Shown here: positions 1-6,586 of the stretch, piece by piece
Position numbering within the stretch: position 1 is the first letter of the stretch
Layout: each line of letters starts with the position of its first letter
Assembly: GCA_036399695.1 (NCBI GenBank)
Contig: DASWMP010000088.1
Span: 1-34,085 of the forward strand
Direction of reading: 5' to 3'
DNA: 34,085 bases
Source: DASVEE01 sp036399695
GTDB lineage: Bacteria > Acidobacteriota > Thermoanaerobaculia > Gp7-AA8
Program-made: the position numbers and the translations under genes
The notes under the pieces: model-generated
The model's input: only the letters and a program-made list of their open reading frames with translations
Database searches by the model: none
What the model was told of the DNA's origin: nothing

Positions 1-48
1 CGCTCTGCTACACGTGTAAAAGAGCGGTGGCGTGCGCCACCGCACTCC
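1..48. repeat. Dispersed hairpin element, copy 1
   Basis: Starts with an 18-bp segment (1-18, containing the palindrome TACACGTGTA at 9-18) and ends with CGCCACCGCACTCC (35-48). Both ends recur, inverted, at 33727-33796. The interior here is a near-perfect hairpin, GCGGTGGCG at 24-32 against CGCCACCGC at 35-43. It lies just past the stop of the minus-strand gene ending at 60; on that strand the hairpin is followed by TCTTTT, so it may double as a weak terminator. The element may continue beyond the window edge. Confidence 0.7.
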
Positions 49-59
49 AAGATCGGGCG

Positions 60-902
60 CTACTCGGCGCCGCCGCCACCGCCGCCACCCTCACCACCGC
101 CCCCGCCACCGCCTCTGCGGCGACGACGGAAGCGTCGGCGCTTGCGCGCGGCGGCGTCTCCGCCTTCACCACCGCTTTCGGCGGGCGCTGACGGCGCGCC
201 ACCTTCGGGCGCGGGTGCGCCTTCGGCGCGGGGTGGGCGGGGCGGACGCTCGCGGCGGGGACGTCGCGGCGGACGCTCACCCTCGGGGCGCTGACCTTCC
301 GGGGCCGCACCTTCCGCGCGCTCCGCGCCGGCGGGACGTTCCCCACGCTCGCGCCGCGGACGCGGCGGGCGGGGCGGACGGGGCTCGCGCGGCTGCTGGT
401 TCTGCGGCTGATCGGGCTGGCCCTGCTGTCCCGGCTGCTGCTGCGGGTTCGGCGACGGCTGCCCTTCGGCGCCGCGTCCCTGACCGCCACGGCCGCGACG
501 GCGTCTGCGGCGGGCACCTTCGCGGGGCTGCTGCTGCCCGGCGGCGTTCAGTTGCTGCTGCTCGGCGGCTTCGTTACGAGGGCGCTGCTGCTGTTGCTGC
601 TGAGCGCCGCCGCCGCGCTGACGCTGTTCGCCACGCTGCCGCCCCTGCGCCTGCCCCTGCCCCTGCGGCTGTTGCTGACCGCGCTGGCGCTGGCCGCCGC
701 CCTGACCCTGAGGCTGCTGCTGGCGCTGCGGCTTCACGCCTGTCCGCTGTTCGAACTCGCGGAGCTTCTTCTCCATGTACTTCCGCACCTGCGCCTCGCG
801 GCGCAGCTTGATCTCGTCATGACCGCAATAGGGGCAACGCTTCCAGCCTTCTGGATACGTTTTCTTGCAGGACGAGCAGAGTACGGACTTGGGAAGCGGC
901 AT
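60..902 (-). CDS. Zinc-ribbon protein with long Gln/Gly/Arg/Pro-rich disordered tail
   Basis: Function unknown. The 280-aa frame opens with a compact zinc ribbon (C9-x2-C12 and C23-x2-C26), then a short charged helix around residues 31-55. The rest is low complexity: Gln/Gly/Arg-rich at about 60-170, Pro/Arg/Glu-rich at about 170-250, then a poly-Arg block and a poly-Gly tail. Such composition is typical of disordered RNA-binding tails, so an RNA- or ribosome-associated role is a guess. The chosen ATG (900-902) begins right before the zinc ribbon; frame upstream is open but looks non-coding. This ATG overlaps the ATG of the divergent gene at 901. A TACAAT box 15 nt upstream would give a very short leader. 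The CAG-rich DNA may be prone to length change. Confidence 0.75.
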   Translation of the reverse strand: MPLPKSVLCSSCKKTYPEGWKRCPYCGHDEIKLRREAQVRKYMEKKLREFEQRTGVKPQRQQQPQGQGGGQRQRGQQQPQGQGQAQGRQRGEQRQRGGGAQQQQQQRPRNEAAEQQQLNAAGQQQPREGARRRRRRGRGGQGRGAEGQPSPNPQQQPGQQGQPDQPQNQQPREPRPPRPPRPRRERGERPAGAERAEGAAPEGQRPEGERPPRRPRRERPPRPPRAEGAPAPEGGAPSAPAESGGEGGDAAARKRRRFRRRRRGGGGGGGEGGGGGGGAE

Positions 903-1137
903 GTCGAAACGGCGCGCATTGTACACTTCCCCGGTGGACGACAACCGCCGGCGCACCCTTCTGGCACTGGTCGATCTGGCGGAGGAAAACAATCCCAGCT
1001 CCTGCTGGGACGACAACCGCGCCATCGGTCTGCTGCGGTCCCAGGCCAGCGCGGACGAGCTGCGCGAGCTCGGCGTGAACGAGCGTCTCATCGAATACGT
1101 CTTTGCGGAGCACCCCGAGTCATCCTATGAGCGGTAA
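901..1137 (+). CDS. Small hypothetical protein (78 aa)
   Basis: Not recognised. A charged, probably helical 78-residue protein without membrane segment or signal peptide; the C-terminal half (RSQASADELRELGVNERLIE) looks like a small helical fold. The ATG at 901 overlaps the ATG of the divergent gene on the other strand and has only a weak GGGAAG upstream. The stop at 1135-1137 lies 11 bp inside the start of the QueD-like gene, a spacing typical of translational coupling and the best argument that it is real. A later start is possible. Confidence 0.55.
   Translation: MSKRRALYTSPVDDNRRRTLLALVDLAEENNPSSCWDDNRAIGLLRSQASADELRELGVNERLIEYVFAEHPESSYER
918..944 (-). promoter_or_regulatory. Candidate promoter for the zinc-ribbon gene
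   Basis: On the minus strand a TACAAT box (918-923) lies 15 nt before the ATG at 902, with a weak TTGTCG (939-944) 15 bp further upstream. It sits inside the divergent coding region. The -10 is good; the -35 and spacing are poor. Confidence 0.35.
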
Positions 1138-1522
1138 GTTCAGCGTCCGCGTCGAAGCACGCTTCGAGGCAGCCCACTATCTCCGTGAGTACCGCGGCAT
1201 CTCCGAGCCGCTGCACGGCCATTCGTACAAGGTCGAGGCGGACCTGATCGCCCGCGGCGGCGGTCTCGACGCCGACGCCATCGCCGTCGACTTCGTCAGC
1301 GCCAAAAGGAAGCTGGAAGTGCTGGCCAGGAAGCTCGACTACGGCTGTATCAACGACGTCCCGCCGTTCACGGAGGTCAATCCGTCGGCCGAGAACATCG
1401 CCGAATGGTTCGCCCGCGAGCTGCAGGCGGCCGTCGAGGACGAGAGCGCCGTCGTCACCGGCGTAACGATCTGGGAAGGGCCGGTCAACTCCGTCACCTA
1501 CGTCCCGGAACCGGACGCATGA
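1127..1522 (+). CDS. 6-pyruvoyl-tetrahydropterin synthase / QueD family protein, divergent active site
   Basis: 131 aa, the usual length for the T-fold family that includes 6-carboxy-tetrahydropterin synthase (QueD, queuosine pathway) and PTPS. The zinc ligands are visible: H17 in FEAAHYL and H30/H32 in HGHSY. The conserved late Glu is present (E117 in TIWEG). The catalytic Cys four residues before HGH is Ser26, and the His of the LDH motif is Tyr72 (LDYGCIND), so two of the three usual catalytic residues are missing. It may have another substrate or chemistry. ATG at 1127 was chosen over an upstream TTG because the family starts there. It overlaps the gene before by 11 bp and the next by 4 bp (ATGA). 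Confidence 0.85.
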   Translation: MSGKFSVRVEARFEAAHYLREYRGISEPLHGHSYKVEADLIARGGGLDADAIAVDFVSAKRKLEVLARKLDYGCINDVPPFTEVNPSAENIAEWFARELQAAVEDESAVVTGVTIWEGPVNSVTYVPEPDA

Positions 1523-2046
1523 CGAAGCTCCCGAATCACGCCGCGCTCAAGGAGTGGTCGAACGTCGTCCGCGCCCTCGGCAACGGCGAGCAGGTCGTCC
1601 TCATCCGCAAGGGCGGCATCGCCGACGCCTCTTTCGGCATTGACGAGCGCCGCTTCTACCTCTATCCCACCTACTTTCATCAGGGGGAGTCGGAGCATCG
1701 TCCGTCCGTCACCGTTACCCACTGGTGTGAGGTCGTGTGTACCTGGGTGGTGACGGATAGTGCACAAATCGATCGGCTGGCGCCGCTCGTCGCGCTGCCG
1801 CGGGAGACGCTCGATGCGCGCTACCGCTTCCGCACCGATCAGGCGCTCTACGTCATCGGCGTGCGCACCTGGAAGCTGCCGGAGCCGGCCGAAGTGAAGT
1901 TCCAGGAGGCGTACGCCGGCTGCCGGAGCTGGCTGAGCGTCGACGAGGAGATCGAGATCGACGGCTCGACGCCCGTGATCACCGAGGAGGCGTTGCAGGA
2001 GCGGCTCGGGGAGATTGGGGAGCTGCCGGGACTGCGGGTTGCTTAG
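1519..2046 (+). CDS. DUF1802 family protein
   Basis: 175 aa, cytoplasmic by sequence. It resembles the DUF1802 family: an N-terminal ALKEWSNVVRALGNGEQVVLIRKGGI segment in split form (residues 8-33), then a FYLYPTYFHQ motif and an RTWKLPEP region. The family has no established function. The ATG overlaps the preceding stop in an ATGA arrangement, so it is probably co-translated with the QueD-like gene. Confidence 0.7.
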   Translation: MTKLPNHAALKEWSNVVRALGNGEQVVLIRKGGIADASFGIDERRFYLYPTYFHQGESEHRPSVTVTHWCEVVCTWVVTDSAQIDRLAPLVALPRETLDARYRFRTDQALYVIGVRTWKLPEPAEVKFQEAYAGCRSWLSVDEEIEIDGSTPVITEEALQERLGEIGELPGLRVA

Positions 2047-2049
2047 ACT
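2044..2049 (+). promoter_or_regulatory. Possible -10 box of a leaderless gene
   Basis: TAGACT ends 6 nt before the GTG at 2056, the spacing of leaderless promoters. Its first three bases are the stop codon of the DUF1802 gene. No Shine-Dalgarno sequence precedes the GTG and no clear -35 is seen. Confidence 0.35.
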
Positions 2050-2055
2050 GGTCGC

Positions 2056-2787
2056 GTGGAGCTGATCGCCCTCATCTTCATGCTCGTCGCGGGCGGGGCG
2101 CTCGCGATGTTCGTCGTCACGGCGGCGGCGATCGCGCAGAAAGAAGCGCAGCATGATCCCGGGACCCGGACGTCCGCGCCGGAGCGGGAGACGATCGCCG
2201 CCTCCATTCTCTATCACGTCATCGTCGCCGGTGGTGCCGCGCAAGACGAGGCGCTGCGGCGGATCAGGCGGGGAGCGGGGCTGGCCGCGCCGGTGACGCG
2301 GGGGATCGACATCAACAACTGGGCGGAGAGTTACGCCCGCCTGGCCACTCCGCAGCAGCGTGGGGCGCTGCTCGAGACGGCCGTACAGCTCGTGGCCGCG
2401 GAGGCTCGCGTCGTCCCGCTGCGGCAGTATTCTGCACTCCTCGACCTCAGCTTTTCCCTCGGCTTCCAGACGGACGCGCTGGCCAAGCTGCGGCAGGTGT
2501 ACGGCTTCGAGTACGTCGATCCGGCCAAGGACGGCAGGCCGCGGGAGGCCGGGCACGAGCCGCTTTTCGTGCGGGACGACAGCCGGGCGGTGGAATTGCT
2601 ACGTGTTCTGGAAGTGCAGGGGAGCCCGTCGCGGCAGAGTATCGTCTCGGCCTATCGGCGGCTCGCGGCACGGCACCATCCGGACCGGTACTACGGCCGC
2701 CCCGCGGACGAGCAATCGACGGCCGCGGCGCGCTTCATCGAGATCACGCGGGCATATGAGACACTGTTGCGAATCTACCGGGATTGA
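2056..2787 (+). CDS. Membrane-anchored J-domain protein with a TerB-like middle
   Basis: 243 aa in three parts: an N-terminal membrane helix (about 3-27), a helical middle (about 45-150) with acidic and hydrophobic helices reminiscent of TerB, and a C-terminal J-domain (about 180-243) with the HPD signature at 208-210. The order matches the DjlA type of membrane co-chaperone, which stimulates a DnaK-type Hsp70 from the inner membrane. No Gly/Phe region or zinc finger is present, so it is not DnaJ itself. The GTG start has no ribosome-binding site and follows a TAGACT box, suggesting leaderless expression. The TerB-like assignment is less certain than the J-domain. Confidence 0.85.
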   Translation: MELIALIFMLVAGGALAMFVVTAAAIAQKEAQHDPGTRTSAPERETIAASILYHVIVAGGAAQDEALRRIRRGAGLAAPVTRGIDINNWAESYARLATPQQRGALLETAVQLVAAEARVVPLRQYSALLDLSFSLGFQTDALAKLRQVYGFEYVDPAKDGRPREAGHEPLFVRDDSRAVELLRVLEVQGSPSRQSIVSAYRRLAARHHPDRYYGRPADEQSTAAARFIEITRAYETLLRIYRD

Positions 2788-3120
2788 CCATCACCGACCT
2801 GGCCGTGTATTATCGGGCCGGTTGGGAATTCAGGTTGTTCACGGGATGTTCACAAGCGGTTTGCCAGCAGTTCCCTCCGGAAGACCTTAAACTTTTCACG
2901 AGATCAGCCGCTTTTCAGGACGTGCGTGTCCATTGATGATGACGCGCGCGCCGCGCCGTCGTCGGCGAAGAAAAATGGCCGGAGCTCATAACAAGCTGAG
3001 TCGCCAGTAGTTTAGCGAACGTGTCCGGCTCGGCGAAACTAATTTATTTGTTAGTGCATCTAACACTGCATGCGGCACGAGTTATGAAGTTTTTCATCGG
3101 TGCTGTGCAGGGAGACATCA
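2788..3120. other. Intergenic region upstream of the sigma factor gene
   Basis: A 333-bp spacer without a credible gene. It contains the GGGAAT-N18-GTT promoter match at 2824-2850 and, nearer the gene, an AT-rich stretch with an imperfect inverted repeat GTTAG-N5-CTAAC (3050-3064). If the upstream promoter is used the mRNA leader is about 260 nt. None of the tandem-unit hairpins found elsewhere is present. Confidence 0.6.
2824..2850 (+). promoter_or_regulatory. SigR-type promoter, probably autoregulatory
   Basis: GGGAAT (2824-2829), exactly 18 bp, then GTT (2848-2850). This equals the published consensus for actinobacterial SigR/SigH promoters (GGGAAT-N18-GTT). It precedes the gene for a SigR-like sigma factor, and such sigma factors usually activate their own gene. 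Confidence 0.6.
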
Positions 3121-3903
3121 ATGAAGACCGCCGAAGCCACGTTGCATGAGCAGGGATGGGATTTCGAACAGGCAGCGATGCCGTATGTCGATTCCCTGTA
3201 CAACACTGCTTATCGCATGACCCGGAACTCCGAGGACGCGGAAGATCTCGTCCAGGAGACGTATCTCAAGGCCTACAAGTACTACGACAAGTTCGAAGAG
3301 GGAACGAACTTCAAGGCGTGGCTCTTCAAGATCATGAAGAACACGTTCATCAACAACTATCGGAAGAAGAAGCTCACCCCTCACAAGATCGACTTCTCCG
3401 AGATCGAAGAGTCGTACGAGCGCGTCATCCAGAAGAATGCCCCGGACCTGATCCGCGACCCCGAGAGCGAGATCTTCCAGGACATGATGGATGCCGACGT
3501 CAAGCGTGCGCTCGACTCGCTGCCGCATGACTACAAGATGGTCGTCCTGCTGGCCGACATCGAAGGCTTCTCGTACAAGGAGATCGCCGAGATCCTCGAC
3601 TGCCCGGTCGGCACCGTGATGTCGCGTCTCTACCGCGGCCGCAAGATGCTCGAGCGGACGCTCCTCGAGTACGCCCGCAAGTACGGCTACATCCGCGGCG
3701 AAGCCGAGCCGGCCAAGATGCGCTCGCGCAAAGACGAGACGAAGGGCCGCAAAAAGAAGGACGACGACAAGCCGGAAGAGGGCGAAGTCGCCGAGCCGGA
3801 AGAGGCCGAAGAAGAGATCCTCTTCGCCGGCGCCGAGGACGAAGATTTCGAGTTCGACCTCGACGAGGAAGAAGAGCAGGAAGAGCGTTTCGAGATCGAG
3901 TAG
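3121..3903 (+). CDS. ECF sigma factor, SigR/SigH-like, with acidic C-terminal tail
   Basis: 260 aa. Residues about 15-85 are sigma region 2 (RMTRNSEDAEDLVQETYLKA, then GTNFKAWLFKIMKNTFINNY), and about 130-190 are region 4 (DIEGFSYKEIAEIL, then PVGTVMSRLYRGRKML). These segments closely match the SigR/SigH group of ECF factors that respond to thiol oxidation. ATG at 3121 has GGGAGA upstream. After region 4 comes a basic linker (about 200-220) and a strongly acidic tail of about 40 residues, absent from typical SigR. A matching anti-sigma gene follows at 4304, and a SigR-type promoter lies at 2824. Role in oxidative stress is inferred from family and pairing. Confidence 0.93.
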   Translation: MKTAEATLHEQGWDFEQAAMPYVDSLYNTAYRMTRNSEDAEDLVQETYLKAYKYYDKFEEGTNFKAWLFKIMKNTFINNYRKKKLTPHKIDFSEIEESYERVIQKNAPDLIRDPESEIFQDMMDADVKRALDSLPHDYKMVVLLADIEGFSYKEIAEILDCPVGTVMSRLYRGRKMLERTLLEYARKYGYIRGEAEPAKMRSRKDETKGRKKKDDDKPEEGEVAEPEEAEEEILFAGAEDEDFEFDLDEEEEQEERFEIE

Positions 3904-3928
3904 CCGCGCGACCGCGCGGCGTAACGAA

Positions 3929-3954
3929 AAGGCGGCCCTTGGGCCGCCTTTTTT
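3929..3954 (+). terminator. Rho-independent terminator after the sigma gene
   Basis: GGCGGCCC (3931-3938) pairs with GGGCCGCC (3941-3948), followed by six T. A second GC hairpin (3904-3919) lies just before it. Confidence 0.85.
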
Positions 3955-3970
3955 CGTTTGGGGCGCCTGC

Positions 3971-4150
3971 GCGTTGTCCGTTGCTCGTTGTCCGTGCGGA
4001 GGACGATGGGACCTATGGGACAGATGGGACCTATAGGACCTATGAGGCGCGGGCGACCGACCGCTGGCCGCCGACCACCGCCAGCTCACGCGCAGGAACA
4101 GGGACAACGGACAACGACAACGGACAACGCCAATGGGCAACGGGCAACGC
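3971..4150. repeat. Composite tandem-unit hairpin element (GTTGTCC and GATGGGACC families)
   Basis: Outer arms are tandem 7-mers of the GTTGTCC type: 3971-3994 against 4108-4130, complementary except for one bulged base. Between them, 4004-4046 is a run of 9-mers (GATGGGACC, TATGGGACA, GATGGGACC, TATAGGACC) that lacks a clear opposite arm. Further GGGCAAC units trail to 4150. It looks like one element inside another. The rest of the spacer between the sigma and anti-sigma genes (to 4303) shows no other clear feature. Confidence 0.8.
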
Positions 4151-4303
4151 GCCCGTCGCCGCGCGGTGGCAGCCCGATTGCTCTAGCCGCCAACCAACGA
4201 TGTCCACTCCGAAGGTGATGGCGATACGGAATTCGATTTTGTTACTGTCAGTTGAAGCCGGACGAATGAGCCATTACCTCGATGCCACGGAAGGAAAGCA
4301 GTG

Positions 4304-4561
4304 ATGCTTTGTAACGAGGTCAAGCGCGTGGTTTACTTTTTCCTCGACGGGTCCCTCAGCGATCAGAAGAAAAACGACCTGGCGAAGCACTTCGACGGTT
4401 GTCCGGACTGCAGCACCCGGATGCGCGTTCAGAAGAAGATTCGCGAGTTCGTCAATCGCCGCCTCTCGCCCGTCTCCGCTCCCGATCGTCTCAAGGTGAG
4501 GTTGACCCGCTCCATTCGGGCTTTCCGTACTGAATGGTCCGCCAGCGGCGCGAGCGAATAG
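4304..4561 (+). CDS. Zinc-binding anti-sigma factor, RsrA-like
   Basis: 85 aa. It carries the ZAS motif H29-x3-C33-x2-C36, and C3 lies 25 residues before the His, which is exactly the C-x25-H-x3-C-x2-C spacing of RsrA, the redox switch of SigR. In that family thiol oxidation releases zinc and the sigma factor. ATG at 4304 is preferred over the GTG at 4301 because GGAAAG (4293-4298) is better placed. It is 400 bp downstream of the sigma gene, behind a terminator and a repeat, so it may be transcribed separately, unlike the usual tight operon. The basic C-terminus could bind the acidic tail of the sigma factor (guess). Confidence 0.85.
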   Translation: MLCNEVKRVVYFFLDGSLSDQKKNDLAKHFDGCPDCSTRMRVQKKIREFVNRRLSPVSAPDRLKVRLTRSIRAFRTEWSASGASE

Positions 4562-4564
4562 AAT
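4559..4564 (+). promoter_or_regulatory. Possible -10 box of a leaderless gene
   Basis: TAGAAT ends 7 nt before the GTG at 4572. It overlaps the stop codon of the anti-sigma gene. There is no Shine-Dalgarno sequence before the GTG and no obvious -35. Confidence 0.4.
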
Positions 4565-4571
4565 CCGCCGC

Positions 4572-5144
4572 GTGAGCCACGACGACAAACTCATCCTCGT
4601 CTCCAGCAATCCCAACAAAGGCATCGAAGCCGAGCGCATCCTCGGCGTGCCGCTGCTTCGTGTAGCCATCTCCCTCCCCGAGATCCAGGCCCCCGGGGTG
4701 GAAGAGATCACCCGCTACAAGCTCGAGGTGGCGCGCACGAAGGGCTACCACCGGCTCATCGTCGAGGACGTATCCCTCGGCTTCGACGAGCTCGGGAACT
4801 TCCCCGGCCCCTACGTGCGCTGGCTCCTCGAAGCGGCCGGCGGCAAGGGGCTCGCGGCCATCGCCTACGCCCTCAACAACCGCTCCGCCAAAGCGCAGTG
4901 CTGCGTCGCCTACTGGAACGGCCGGCAGGGAAAGATCTTCATGGGCGAGACCGCCGGCGAGATCCTCGTCGAGCCGCGCGGCGAACAGAAGTTCGGCTGG
5001 GACGCCTGGTTTCAGCCCCGAGGCTCCAGGAAGACTTTCGCGGAGCTGACGCCGCAGGAAAAGGACGACATATCCCACCGCGGCCGCGCGTACCGGAAGC
5101 TCGCCGAGTACCTGCGGAAAGAGGAAGGTGCCCCTTCGACGTGA
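4572..5144 (+). CDS. Inosine/xanthosine triphosphate pyrophosphatase, eukaryotic ITPA-like
   Basis: 190 aa of the HAM1/ITPA/RdgB family, which hydrolyses ITP, dITP and XTP to monophosphates and keeps deaminated purines out of nucleic acids. The N-terminal SSNPNKGIEAE is the substrate-binding loop. VEDVSLGFDELGNFPGPYVRW and, near the C-terminus, FGWDAWFQP and the ISHRGRA motif follow. The first of these resembles the eukaryotic [20 protein letters not shown] pattern more than the bacterial SGL-containing RdgB one. Start is GTG without an SD sequence but behind TAGAAT. Stands alone between the anti-sigma gene and a 60-aa gene. Confidence 0.9.
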   Translation: MSHDDKLILVSSNPNKGIEAERILGVPLLRVAISLPEIQAPGVEEITRYKLEVARTKGYHRLIVEDVSLGFDELGNFPGPYVRWLLEAAGGKGLAAIAYALNNRSAKAQCCVAYWNGRQGKIFMGETAGEILVEPRGEQKFGWDAWFQPRGSRKTFAELTPQEKDDISHRGRAYRKLAEYLRKEEGAPST

Positions 5145-5206
5145 CGATCCGAGTCCTGCAGCGGACACCTGACCGTCACGGTTTCGCTACCGTCTCCCCC
5201 CACCAA

Positions 5207-5233
5207 TTGCGTAAAACCCTCGTATAAAAGAAC
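5207..5233 (+). promoter_or_regulatory. Upstream motif shared with the lipoprotein gene at 6668
   Basis: AAACCC (5214-5219), two bases, then GTATAAAAGAAC (5222-5233). The region before 6668 has AAACCC-N2-GTACAAAAGAAC at 6595-6614. A TTG triplet lies 16 or 17 bp before the TAT/TAC in both. Probably a promoter; which sigma factor would read it is unclear. Confidence 0.45.
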
Positions 5234-5337
5234 ATCGAAGGAGCCCGGTCCGTATCACCAACTGGCAGATCCCTTGAAATCTACGAAGGTGCGCGCCGGG
5301 GAGCTTCCCCGGTTCAACGCGGAAAGGACATACCACC

Positions 5338-5520
5338 ATGTGGGTTTTCGACGGAGAAGAGTGGCGGCAGGATGACGGCAGCGAAGAATCCACCACCGTC
5401 CGTTCCATCAGCAACAACAACGGTCCGGAGCTCGGATACGACATGTTCCTCCCCGAGCTGCAGGTGATCGAGGTGCCGCTCCCCCGGACGGTCGAGATTC
5501 CCCTGTTCCCGATCGTCTGA
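5338..5520 (+). CDS. Small acidic protein (60 aa), unknown
   Basis: Not recognised. A 60-residue acidic protein beginning MWVFDGEEWRQDDG and ending in a Pro/Val/Ile-rich strand-like segment (PRTVEIPLFPIV). No signal peptide, no cysteine. AAAGGA lies about 10 nt upstream of the ATG. It has its own upstream motif shared with the 6668 gene and its own hairpin downstream, so it looks like a free-standing transcription unit. No homology is recalled, and the coding call rests on this context. Confidence 0.5.
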   Translation: MWVFDGEEWRQDDGSEESTTVRSISNNNGPELGYDMFLPELQVIEVPLPRTVEIPLFPIV

Positions 5521-5553
5521 CGCAAGTTCCAACCAACCGAACGACTTCACCCG

Positions 5554-5575
5554 GAGCCGCGCGAAAGCGCGGCTC
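5554..5575 (+). terminator. GNRA-capped hairpin after the 60-aa gene
   Basis: GAGCCGCGC (5554-5562), loop GAAA, GCGCGGCTC (5567-5575): a perfect 9-bp stem with a GAAA tetraloop. Only a weak T content follows, so it may be an RNA-stabilising or intrinsic-terminator hairpin. Confidence 0.6.
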
Positions 5576-5590
5576 TCTGCGTTAGAGGCT

Positions 5591-5673
5591 GGTTGTTGGT
5601 TGTTGGCTTTTGGTGCTGCGCTGCACGGGGATGTTTCGCCGAGCGCAGCACCAACAACCAACAACCAACAACC
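5591..5673. repeat. Tandem-unit hairpin element (GGTTGTT family)
   Basis: Two 32-bp arms, 5591-5622 and 5642-5673, complementary at 30 of 32 positions around a 19-nt loop. The outer part is tandem GGTTGTT units, the inner 11 bp (GGTGCTGCGCT) are unique sequence. It lies between the converging 60-aa gene and the hydrolase gene. Confidence 0.9.
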
Positions 5674-5703
5674 GAAAACGCGCGCGAAGCGCGCCGCAGC
5701 GCG

Positions 5704-6486
5704 CTAGCGCTGCGTATGCCTCGTCAAAAAATCCACCACCAGCGGCTCGATCGACGCCGAGGCCACCGAGAAGATGCGGTCGGAGTGGTAGTTGCCTTCG
5801 ATGTCGAGGACGTGGAGCTCTTTCGGCTCGTGGGCGGCTTCGTAGAGGGCGATGGAGTGGCGGTGGCTGATGAGCCAGTCGTTCTTCACGTGGATGAAGC
5901 AGAGGGGGACGTGGACGTTGGCGACGTCGTCGACGGCCCGCAGCTTCTCGCTCTGCCGCGCGAACCAGACGAAGCGGGGGCGGCGCATGGCGTTGCCGAT
6001 GGCGATGTGGCGGTGGATCGTGAAGGGATTCAGCCGCGGTGTGATCATCGCGAAATCGGCGACGGCCGAGACCAGGAGGATCGACGACACCGGCAGCTCG
6101 TGCCGGGCCACGGTCGAGATGGCGATGGCGCCGCCGTACGAGAAGCCGGCCAGCGTCATCGAGGAGATCGAGGCGTGGTTCTTCAGGATGTCGCTGGCGG
6201 CGGCGGCGACGTCGTAATGCTCGTGGAGGTTGAAGCCGTACGTTCCTTCGCTGTCGCCATGGCCGCGCACGTCGACGATCGCGGCGCGGTAGCCGAGGTC
6301 GTGGAGGAAGTGGGCCAGGCGGACCATCGCCGGGTGCTTGCGGTCACGCCAGAAGCCCGGCACCACGAGGACGAGCGAGGGCGACGGACCGTCGTAGAGG
6401 TCGTAATGGATCGTCGTTCCGTCGAACGACGGAACCGTTGCCGAAACCGGTTGAAGGCGTACTTCTGCTAGCGAACTGCTTGACAT
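5704..6486 (-). CDS. Alpha/beta hydrolase
   Basis: 260 aa. Alpha/beta-hydrolase fold with the nucleophile elbow G-F-S-Y-G-G, an oxyanion-region VVPGFWRDRKH, a VRGHGDSEG strand-turn, the acidic residue in HVKNDWLI and the catalytic His in NYHSDRI near the C-terminus. No signal peptide. Substrate cannot be told; the family includes serine esterases, thioesterases and acylglycerol lipases. The ATG at 6486 has AGGAG 11 nt upstream; an in-frame ATG at 6537 would add 17 residues and cannot be excluded. It converges on the 60-aa gene across the repeat element. Confidence 0.85.
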   Translation of the reverse strand: MSSSSLAEVRLQPVSATVPSFDGTTIHYDLYDGPSPSLVLVVPGFWRDRKHPAMVRLAHFLHDLGYRAAIVDVRGHGDSEGTYGFNLHEHYDVAAAASDILKNHASISSMTLAGFSYGGAIAISTVARHELPVSSILLVSAVADFAMITPRLNPFTIHRHIAIGNAMRRPRFVWFARQSEKLRAVDDVANVHVPLCFIHVKNDWLISHRHSIALYEAAHEPKELHVLDIEGNYHSDRIFSVASASIEPLVVDFLTRHTQR

Positions 6487-6586
6487 CGTCCAGTCTGCTC
6501 CTATGATATCCCGCTGTGGCGCTGCGTTGCGGCTCATGTGCCCCCAGCGTCAATTCCCCCGGATCAGAACGCCATCAATCGCGGCT

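Noticed and set aside
380..740. CAG/CTG-rich DNA as a stand-alone microsatellite
   Set aside because: It is explained by the Gln-rich part of the zinc-ribbon protein; the frame is kept throughout.
3971..4150. Possible CRISPR array in this and other repeat-rich spacers
   Set aside because: Units are 7-9 bp and contiguous, with no unique spacers between them, and no cas genes are present.
5593..6471. A 292-codon plus-strand frame opposite the alpha/beta hydrolase
   Set aside because: The minus strand encodes a clear hydrolase with all catalytic motifs; the plus frame starts in a repeat and has shadow composition.
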